Source: Brachionus plicatilis
Lineage: Eukaryota > Rotifera > Eurotatoria > Ploima > Brachionidae
Assembly (NCBI GenBank): GCA_010279815.1
Contig: QEOQ01000431.1
Span: 184,482-199,419, forward strand
Reading direction: 5' to 3'
Length of the DNA stretch: 14,938 bases
Numbering within the stretch: position 1 is the stretch's first letter; each line of letters starts with the position of its first letter. The notes beneath the pieces were generated by a model. The model ran no database searches. It was not told the DNA's origin and saw only the letters and a program-made list of their open reading frames with translations. The translations under genes were made by a program, and so were the position numbers. Below, one piece after another: positions 8,544-14,938 of this stretch.

Positions 8544-8840
8544 TTTTTTTTGAAATTAAAATAAGCGCCAATTTTAAATGGCCAAATGGATTTAGTTATA
8601 CAGAACTTTTAGAATATTCAATTAGACTCAACATTGCTTAAAAAACTAATCTTTAAATCTAAAAAATAACAAAAACTTGAGTTATAGAGTTTCAATAAAA
8701 GGTAGAAATAATAAGTAGCTTAGCAACGTTTGCTACACAATTTTCATTTAGTGACTTGAATTAAAAAAATAATATCAATCAGCTCTAAGATTATTATTTT
8801 AATTATTATTTTAAACGATTAAGAATAGAAATAGATTAAA
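8544..8840. promoter_or_regulatory. Shared bidirectional promoter region of M1AP and SAXO4
   Basis: The start codons of M1AP (minus) and SAXO4 (plus) are 297 bp apart, so both promoters lie here. An RFX X-box-like site sits at 8715-8727. Close to the M1AP start, GCGCCAAT at 8565-8572 contains a CCAAT box and, on the minus strand, an E2F-like TTGGCGC. The rest is AT-rich without clear core promoter motifs. Function is inferred from position and motif only. Confidence 0.6.
8715..8727 (+). promoter_or_regulatory. RFX X-box-like site upstream of SAXO4
   Basis: GTAGCTTAGCAAC fits the X-box pattern GTNRCC-spacer-RGYAAC with one mismatch and a 1-bp spacer. It lies about 115 bp before the SAXO4 ATG, the usual distance for X-boxes of ciliary genes in nematodes and flies. 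It is embedded in nested inverted repeats: AGCAA/TTGCT, and GTAGC/GCTAC (8715-8719 against 8732-8736). It stands out against the AT-rich background. Confidence 0.5.
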
Positions 8841-10704
8841 ATGGCTAAACCGACACCATTACCTTTAGGCCGAGCAAATCCGCATGTTTTACAAAGCAGG
8901 GGAGCTGAACCATATATTATGAACTTTTATTCAACTAGCTATTCAACAAGCTTTATCAAAGCCAATGCTGAAAGCAATAAGGGAAAATTCAAAGACATTC
9001 CGGCATACACTGGGGAGCCAACCTTTAAACCAAGATCAGCTCCATTGGAAAACAAGACAGGCTATACAACTAATGTTAGGCCTCAGATTTATTACAATAG
9101 GAATTTAGACGAATTAGATAATCCAGAAATGGGGTAATTTAACTTAAATAATTTCTTTTTTTTTCAAATTTTTTTCTGTTATCTTTTAAAGTCGTATGTT
9201 AGCTGATAATTATGTAACCATTACAGCACATGAATTTAAACCATACAAACTTAACACTGGTTTAGAAGAACTTCCGGTCAAACTGGCTGATCCGAATTCG
9301 GCATTTACTCAGAATGCTTATAATCATAATCCAAGACCAGTCGATGTATTATTAATTAATTAATAAAAATCTTTTAATAAAAAATTTCAATTGATATAGG
9401 TTGCAAAACAATATTTAGATACAAGCATTCGAGCTCCTTATGATGTTTTACCAAAACACAAAGCCAAATTACATCAGATTAATGATCATAATCCTCTATC
9501 AAATGAAAATCATGGTCATGTAAAAAAATTAAAATAAACGATAAAGGAATTTGAAATTTTTTTTCTTAAAAAGGGTCCATTTTATATGAGTACAGAAACA
9601 AGCTCGAAATTTTTGGTTAATAAAAAGGAAGAAAAAATGAGCCCTTCTGTTGGTCCAAAGGAGATTTCTGGTTTTTATTTTTAATTTTAAATTTTTTAAA
9701 CAGACAATTTTATGCCCTCCTTTTATCTGAAAAGGTTTTGTTTCAAACCAAGAAGTAGAAGATGTGTTAACAAATATACCCGGAGAAAGATGGTTATTCG
9801 AAAATAGACCAACTGGAAAGTCAGAAACACATGGTAGATTTCAGAATTTACCATTTCCGAGGGTTGAAAATTTTATGAACATTAAAAAAAAATAATAGAA
9901 TAATTTTTAAGAGTGAAACAAGTTTACCAAATATTAGTAATATAGAAAAAACTTGGGATTCAACTTATGTAAAAGTTCTTAAACCTTCAGATGTAATATT
10001 ATCCTTTTTCTTTTTTGAATTTGAATTATTTTAAATTTTAGATTAATCCAAAAGGCCTAAAATATGAAAAACAAACGTAAGATGACAAAAAGTTGAAAAT
10101 AAATTTTCCTAAAAAATAAATTCTAGCGAGTATAAGGAGACATTTTTGGGTAAGCGCGATCCAGAGCCTAGAATGGGCCAAAAATTAGGAACAGCAGTAG
10201 TTGGTGAAAAAGAAATTGGTGGTCAAGCTCATAATGAATATGGACATGTTCAAACAATGGATGACTCGAGAAGGTTTTTCACCAACTATCAATTAAAGTA
10301 AAAAATTATTGAAATTCATGATTTGAAATATATGAATTAAAATAAATGTTTTTATTGTTTAGGCACTATGATATGACACCAGTTGGCAAAGACAGGGAGG
10401 GATATGTAATTGGTGGATTGAGAAATATTCAAGATGATGGCTATACCAAAAATAATAAGATCCATTCTAATGATCAATTTATAAACACGCTTGGAACTCT
10501 AAGAACCATGGATCCCTATCAATCAAGGTAAAATTTTAGGTCTTCTAAATATATAATTTTTGATTTTTGATTTTTTAAAGGAGCATCCGAGCTAATAACA
10601 GATTTTATGATGATCATTCACATGATCATAAATTTACAATACAAAATAAGAATGTAACTTTTTCTGACAACAACCCCTATTCAGTCCAAACAAGTTCGTT
10701 TTAA
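8841..10704 (+). CDS. SAXO4: SAXO4 / PPP1R32-like axonemal microtubule protein, ten exons
   Basis: In vertebrates this family (PPP1R32, renamed SAXO4) is a ciliary and sperm-flagellum protein linked to axonemal microtubules and protein phosphatase 1. Exons are 8841-9133, 9192-9345, 9400-9519, 9574-9670, 9735-9862, 9912-9992, 10042-10076, 10127-10297, 10363-10527 and 10581-10704. They give 455 residues; the human protein is about 425. Diagnostic blocks are 'MNFYSTSYSTSF' (residues 27-38), 'FKPRSAPLENKTGYTTN', 'LDELDNPEMG', 'GPFYMSTETSSKFL' and 'VGPKEISGF'. Later ones are 'GTAVVGEKEIGG' and 'DREGYVIGGLRNIQDDGY'. All splice phases agree. Introns are 49-65 bp, and the fifth has an unusual GTTGAA donor. 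The C-terminal 'KNVTF' (438-442) fits the PP1 RVxF docking consensus. AATAAA at 10745-10750 is the likely polyadenylation signal. The protein is low-complexity and fibrous, with no enzyme domain. Confidence 0.92.
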
Positions 10705-10744
10705 TATTCAAATTATAAATCTCTAATTCAAAATTAATTGCTTA

Positions 10745-10750
10745 AATAAA
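10745..10750 (+). terminator. Polyadenylation signal of SAXO4
   Basis: AATAAA lies 41 bases after the SAXO4 stop codon at 10702-10704, a normal position for a short 3' UTR. Confidence 0.55.
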
Positions 10751-11504
10751 TATTTTTAAATAACCCGTTTTATAAAACTAGAAAAAAAAATGGAAATAAT
10801 TTAATTTAGAATCAAATTTATTAAGTCTTTGTTATAAAATCTGTTTATTTTAAAATTACCGGCAAAAGTAATAAATTGTTAAAGCTTTTAACAATGACTT
10901 TTAGCACATTAAATCAAAGATATCACTTACTAAAGTTAATTTTTCAGAATATTTAAATATTAATTGGAAATATTAGTTGTGAGGTTTCATTTGACAGGAT
11001 TTCAAACAAGAACAGCACATTGTCTGATACATATTCCAAATTACATTATACTTTTTAATCAATTTTTAAATTATCAAATCCACATATTTTTTTTAAGAAA
11101 TCTACCTCGATTATACTGACAATGCTGCAACTTTAAATCGCAGCATTGGTTCCAAGTATGGATACAACTCAATTCATTTCCCATGTTTTAAATAAATAAC
11201 TTAAAGTTAGGTTGAAATACAAATAGATTTTGTTACTCTTCGAATCATTTTTTTAGATTTAATTTTTAAGCAATAATACTAGCCAGACCATTTATATGTG
11301 ACAGATCATTCAACTACAAAATTTTAAACATTAAATGGCTTTCAATTATTTACTCTAAAATGGAACAAGTCTTTTTTTTTTGATATCTTTATTAACTGAA
11401 ATGTTTTCTATAAATTAAAAAATTAAAATAAAAACTGGAATTTTTTAAGGAAAAATAAATACATTTACACGTATCATAAATAAAGTAAATAAATATCATT
11501 TGAA
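10751..11504. other. Intergenic region with one possible short exon
   Basis: Most of this stretch is AT-rich and unremarkable. At about 11098-11193 an acceptor-like TTTTTTTAAG is followed by a plus-strand open stretch reading 'EIYLDYTDNAATLNRSIG', ending at a TAA next to AATAAA. The same segment holds an 8-bp inverted repeat, AATGCTGC (11121-11128) against GCAGCATT (11140-11147). It could be a terminal exon, an RNA stem or chance; I do not recognise it and found no upstream exon. Confidence 0.35.
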
Positions 11505-11878
11505 ACAAGTGTTGGGATCCGTACCAGCGGACACTTAACCGGCCAAAATTTTCAGAAACCGTGAGCGTGTCCGCATTTGCCGAGCAACTTTATAGCGGGC
11601 GGTCAGTTGTCCGGTCAGCTTGGCGGTCTGATTATTTAACCGCTAAGCAGACCGGCCAAAAATAAACGGGCGGTTAAATAAACGGCCAAGTTTTTGGCGG
11701 GCGGTCATTTGGCCGGTCTGCTCAGCGGTTAAATAATCAGACCACCAAGCTGACCGGACAACTGACCGCCCGCTATGTTTCCGCCCGCCTGCTAGTTGCT
11801 CGGCTAATGCGGACACGCTCACGGTTTCTGAAAATTTTGGCGGGTTAAGTGTCCGCTGGTACGGATCCCAACACTTGT
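11505..11878. mobile_element. GC-rich foldback (long inverted repeat) element
   Basis: The left arm (11505 to about 11660) and right arm (about 11711 to 11878) are reverse complements, with about four substitutions. The right arm also has an extra segment of about 17 bp near 11777-11793. A spacer of about 50 bp separates them. The ends read ACAAGTGTTGGGATCCG and its complement. TTTGAA flanks both sides (11499-11504 and 11879-11884), a candidate 6-bp target duplication. The element is much richer in G+C than everything around it. It contains no convincing coding frame, so it looks like a non-autonomous foldback or MITE-type element. The superfamily is not recognised. Confidence 0.8.
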
Positions 11879-11884
11879 TTTGAA

Positions 11885-11972
11885 GCTGACCAAGCTGGCA
11901 ACAGACAACGGACAACTGACCGCAAAAAACCGTCTGTGAAATGGGCCGGTTTGATCTGACCGTATCTTACAC
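11885..11972. repeat. GC-rich tail related to the foldback element
   Basis: High G+C continues for about 90 bp past the right arm, but not to the left. It repeats CGGACAACTGACCGC (about 11909-11923), which also occurs in both arms, next to GCTGACC. It ends in ATCTTACACT, whose complement AGTGTAAGAT loosely resembles the foldback terminus. It may be a remnant of a second related copy into which, or beside which, the foldback inserted. Confidence 0.5.
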
Positions 11973-13284
11973 TATTTAAAACAATTTAAAATTTTCTAAA
12001 TAGTTATCTTGAAAATCTTCTTCTCAGCATGAAAATAAAAATAAAAAAGAACATGGTGTATTTTTTCGTGATTTAATGAAAATTTTCATACAATTTTGAA
12101 GAAGCATGAAAGAAGTGAGACGCTTCAAATTTATTTAAAAAAAATAATTGTGAGTTAAAATTTAAAAATAAAACTAAAAAATATTTCAAAGAAATACTTA
12201 AAAACATGTAATTTAATTAAATTAAATTTTTTCAAAGTTTTTTATCAAACAGATTTTAGATATTTTTTCGAGATTTATAACTAACAAAATCAACGGGACT
12301 AAGAAAAATCCAGAGGCTGTTAATTAAAATTTGAATATTTTTTAGATTTTTGTAAAAATTTTTAATATTCTGTCAATTTTTTGTGTACGAAAAATCAAGA
12401 AAAATTGTATGAATTAAGCGCTCATTGTGAATTTTTATGATTAATTTTTTTATCATTCAACTGTAAGCGTTTACAATCTTTAAAATATATTTCCATTTTT
12501 ATTGAATTGTTTAAACAGCTTTTCAATAATCAATGCATTTTTAAAGCAAAGATCCGGAGATTCATCGCCAGGTTTAAAAACTTTTTAAAAGTTATGAAAA
12601 TAGCGCAGTTTTAAAATGTTGACTGAACAGTGGCTTGACCATGATTCAGTCGATTTTATTTAGCAATTTAAATTTTCCATTTAATTTAAAACCAATCAAT
12701 CAAGAAGGTGTCCATTAATATTTGGGCGCACAAAAAAATTTTCTTTTTGTAAAAAAAAATTTTGCCTTTTTTTAAAAGAAAATATACCAAATAGGAGACA
12801 CTGAAGTAAATAGTAATAAAACTTGGGCATTATTGCAGAATGATAATTATAATTTCTTATGAAGGTGCTAGAAATAAACCTTAAGTTGTTTAAGGTGAAA
12901 AAAAAATTAAATCTAAATTGAGCCTCTGCAAAGCTCTTGAAAGGAATTGCATGTTTTTTAATGATCAATTTATTATGGGTTGAATATATCAGAAAAAATG
13001 CAGATATTTAACAATTTTTCAACTTTATAAATTAAATTGGGGCTAATCAATTTCATGACCAGTCGGTCTTATTTTTTATCGAAAAAAAAACTCCATTTAA
13101 TTAATTAATAAATTTTTTTATTTAATTCAAATTAACCTCCATTAGGAGAAGTAAAATAAAAATAAAAATTAAAGTTTTGCATAAAAATAAAAAGAAAGTA
13201 AAATTAAATACAGATAAAAGGTAGAAAAAGAAAAAGATACAGTTATTGATAAAACCTCATCTGGACCAGTAGAAGTTAACTGAT
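11973..13284. other. Long AT-rich stretch without recognised genes
   Basis: About 1.3 kb with no reading frame showing family similarity, no splice-consistent exon chain and no clear tandem or inverted repeat. The right end (about 13130-13284), rich in AAAATAAAA, probably represents the 3' untranslated tail of the minus-strand retrotransposon that ends at 13285. Confidence 0.5.
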
Positions 13285-13774
13285 TTAATTTGGTTTTATT
13301 AATTCATTTAGAAGGTTTTTATAAGATTTGAATCTTAAGTTATTCAAACAAAGCTCTATAGAGTCCGAGATGCCGTCGCGAATATAAAAGTGCTGCTTAA
13401 GATCCAACTTCAGCTAACTAATACTCTTTATTACTGAGTCAAGATTTTTTTTAGTGAACTGCAACAATCGCTTGAGATCATTTCCAAAGGAAGGAGGAGA
13501 GCAATGAAAATTGTTATAAATTTTATAGCATAAAGACTTAAATATTTGTGATGACAAATGATTGAACACAATAGAACTGATGAAAGACATCTTGGAAAAA
13601 AGATAAAGTTGCTCAATTTTAAAAAGTCCAAGAACTTTTAGGATCCCAGGCATGTGATTTATGTGTTTAACCTAATATTAGATTTTAGGTTAAACATTTG
13701 TCTAACAAGGTTGTTTTGATCAATGTTAAGAGTTTTGAGCGTTTCGTTGTCCAGTGTTAGGTTTCCAAGACCAT

Positions 13775-13783
13775 ATGTGAATT
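13775..13783. repeat. Left 9-bp target-site duplication ATGTGAATT
   Basis: ATGTGAATT occurs immediately before the inserted DNA element and again immediately after it at 14446-14454. The uninterrupted retrotransposon copy at 14881-14920 has it once (14897-14905). A 9-bp duplication is typical of Mutator-like elements. Confidence 0.75.
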
Positions 13784-14445
13784 GGTCTAGATGTAGATTC
13801 CCCACAATTTTTTTCCCCATTTTATTTTTTCCCCACCGAACATTTTCCCCGCTGTAAATTTTTCCCGCTTTACATTTTCCTCGCTTTAAGGCGGATAGCA
13901 GTCATCCAAAAAAAAACTTTTTTAATATAATATTTAATGATAAAATTAATTAAACAACAAGAAATAAGTACAAAATTAAGTATAAAAAATGCAAAAAATA
14001 CCATTTTACAATAATTGATTCAAATTTTTTAATTAATTTGAGTTTTACAATAATTGAAAAAAATTATTATTTTTTGTTCAATATTTCGGTTCATCCAAAA
14101 TCTTGTAAAGAATTAAATTTAACAAAAAAATTGAACGTTTGTCGCATTCGAGCTTGATTGAATTTAAATGGATCTCTTCCATAGGCCAACATCTAAGCAT
14201 ATGCAACACAAAACAGACCATAATCATTTGGACCTACTCGATGTTCGACGTTGACTTAACTAACCTTCTGATAATTGCTTTCTGGATAGATCATACGAAG
14301 AATACGACTAAGATTAGCAAGAAGTTATTAATCCGGATATTCGGTGGAGATTTAAATAGAATTATTTTTTTGACTAAACGGGGATTTTAATTGTGGGGAA
14401 AATGTAAGTGGGAAAAATGTTAAATGGGGAAAATGCTACTAAATC
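13784..14445. mobile_element. Inserted DNA transposon with tandem-repeat inverted ends (MULE/Rehavkus-like)
   Basis: This is a 662-bp insertion in the retrotransposon remnant. The left end is built of units of about 16 bp, each starting CCCC or CCC and ending in TTTT (about 13800-13875). The right end (about 14380-14435) has the same type of units inverted, such as GGGGAAAATG. Inside, the minus strand carries a decayed Ulp1-like protease. Long inverted ends made of tandem units, a 9-bp target duplication and a Ulp1-type protease together suggest a Mutator-like element, possibly Rehavkus-like. No transposase is present, so it is non-autonomous or internally deleted. Confidence 0.65.
14070..14270 (-). 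pseudogene. Decayed Ulp1/SENP-type (C48) cysteine protease fragment
   Basis: The minus strand reads 'VEHRVGPNDYGLFCVAYA', a stop, then 'MLAYGRDPFKFNQARMRQTF' and 'SLQDFG'. This matches the C-terminal half of Ulp1-like proteases found in animal transposons, which usually read N-x-x-DCG-[LVI]-F ... A-x-A ... G-x-DP ... MR. The catalytic Cys of DCG is replaced by Tyr here, and at least two stop codons interrupt the frame. Only the Cys-proximal end is preserved; the His and Asp parts are not recognisable. It is probably a relic of the protease that the parent transposon encoded. Confidence 0.6.
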
Positions 14446-14454
14446 ATGTGAATT
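14446..14454. repeat. Right 9-bp target-site duplication ATGTGAATT
   Basis: This is the partner of the copy at 13775-13783. It is followed by TAGAAAGGCAAAAT, matching the sequence after the single copy at 14897-14905. Confidence 0.75.
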
Positions 14455-14877
14455 TAGAAAGGCAAAATGTTTTGTAAATGAAACTTTTCAGAGAAGGAGA
14501 AACATGACTCATCTTATTTAACAAAAACGACGCAGAGAAGAAAGATTTCTGAACGTGCTTAAATTTGTCAATTGCAAATGGATTAAAGTCTAAATTTGAA
14601 TTGATAACGAATCCTAAATATTCTATACTAGGAACTATGATAAGATTCTACCCTGCTTCACACCACATTCAACTTTGAATAGATCCGAAATATTATCATT
14701 TAGACAGACTACAACTTTGGCTGAGTCATAGCAATTTTTTAAAAGTACCCAAAAGCTAAAATTCATCCTTGGATGTAGCTTAAAGAATAACCCATCTCTC
14801 CAAACTTTGTCGAAGGCTTTTTCAGCATCAAGTGAAGCTATTTTGACACCCGACCCTTTCGAAACATAGTTGAGTAT

Positions 14878-14938
14878 GTTAGGTTTTCAAGACCATATGT
14901 GAATTGAGAAAGGCAAAATTTTTATCTTGCATTTAATT
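14878..14938 (-). mobile_element. Second retrotransposon copy showing the empty insertion site
   Basis: The plus-strand TAGGTTTTCAAGACCATA (from about 14880), continued by the single ATGTGAATT and GAGAAAGGCAAAAT, repeats the sequence flanking the inserted transposon, but without the insertion. On the minus strand it reads 'FCLSQFTYGLENLT', the same reverse transcriptase C-terminal block as in the first copy. It then joins abruptly to the upstream part of the next copy, so two element pieces abut here. The window ends inside it. Confidence 0.75.

Larger units (their letters stand above)
13285..14880 (-). mobile_element. Non-LTR retrotransposon remnant interrupted by a DNA transposon
   Basis: On the minus strand the order is 'SLDAEKAFDKVWRDGLFFKL' (about 14800-14860), 'DLFKVECGVKQGRILS' (near 14645) and 'IEYLGFVINSNLDFN' (about 14575-14625). 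Then come 'SPSLKSFIYKTFCLSKFT' and, beyond the insertion at 13784-14445, 'YGLGNLTLDNETLKTLN' and 'NNLVRQMFNLKSNIR'. A frame change precedes 'MPGILKVLGLFKIEQLY', and 'FYIRDGISDSIELCLNNLRF' leads to a stop at 13285-13287. Between 'GVKQGRILS' and 'IEYLGF' the region that should carry the YxDD active site is missing, so the enzyme is dead. The clade is uncertain. Confidence 0.85.

Noticed and set aside
11643..11915. Minus-strand open frame of about 90 codons across the foldback element
   Set aside because: It is a by-product of the GC-rich inverted repeat arms; the frame crosses both the arm and its flank and resembles no protein family.
12696..12968. Minus-strand open frame of 90 codons
   Set aside because: It is Phe- and Lys-rich sequence from AT-rich DNA with no recognisable domain and no supporting splice partners.
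14139..14390. Plus-strand open frame inside the inserted transposon
   Set aside because: It is the antisense of the Ulp1-like remnant, which gives clear family motifs on the minus strand.
1..14938. CRISPR arrays, bacterial operons, tRNA or rRNA genes
   Set aside because: The genes are spliced and metazoan; no direct-repeat/spacer pattern, no Shine-Dalgarno context and no cloverleaf or rRNA-like segment was seen. The GCACTA array has no unique spacers of constant length.

Overview
The window is AT-rich nuclear DNA from a small-intron animal. Five spliced genes give good matches to named metazoan families: PEX11B, ZNF593, STX16, M1AP and SAXO4/PPP1R32. Most introns are only 46-65 bp, with little beyond GT...AG to define them. 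AT-rich DNA, tiny introns, possible spliced-leader acceptors and broken retroelements together suggest a monogonont rotifer such as Brachionus. The organism call is inference; the metazoan origin is firm.

Layout. Positions 1-1880 hold transposon wreckage: a minus-strand Jockey/CR1-type reverse transcriptase remnant, an AGTCGACT palindrome cluster, a roughly 21-bp periodic GCACTA array and a decayed Ty3/Gypsy integrase. Positions 2226-4988 hold two minus-strand genes, ZNF593 then PEX11B, only 119 bp apart. STX16 (5282-6387, plus) diverges from ZNF593 and converges on M1AP (6526-8543, minus), and the polyadenylation signals of STX16 and M1AP interlock. M1AP is head to head with SAXO4 (8841-10704, plus) across 297 bp that contain a near-consensus RFX X-box. 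From 10705 onward the DNA is mostly non-coding or mobile. It contains a GC-rich foldback element (about 11505-11878, with a related tail to about 11972), a long featureless AT-rich stretch, and a non-LTR retrotransposon remnant (13285-14880, minus). That remnant is split by a 662-bp DNA transposon (13784-14445) carrying a ruined Ulp1-type protease and flanked by a 9-bp target-site duplication.

How the genes relate. ZNF593 (ribosome assembly), PEX11B (peroxisome division) and STX16 (endosome-to-Golgi fusion) are housekeeping genes. M1AP (meiotic recombination and spermatogenesis) and SAXO4 (axonemal microtubules) are both germline or ciliary genes in other animals, so their shared promoter with an X-box is the most suggestive functional arrangement here. 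Exon models were assembled by hand from reading frame, splice-site phase and remembered family similarity, without alignment or RNA data. I did not find a convincing new multi-gene system. The best leads are the M1AP/SAXO4 promoter, the Ulp1-bearing transposon with its empty-site copy, and the GC-rich foldback.
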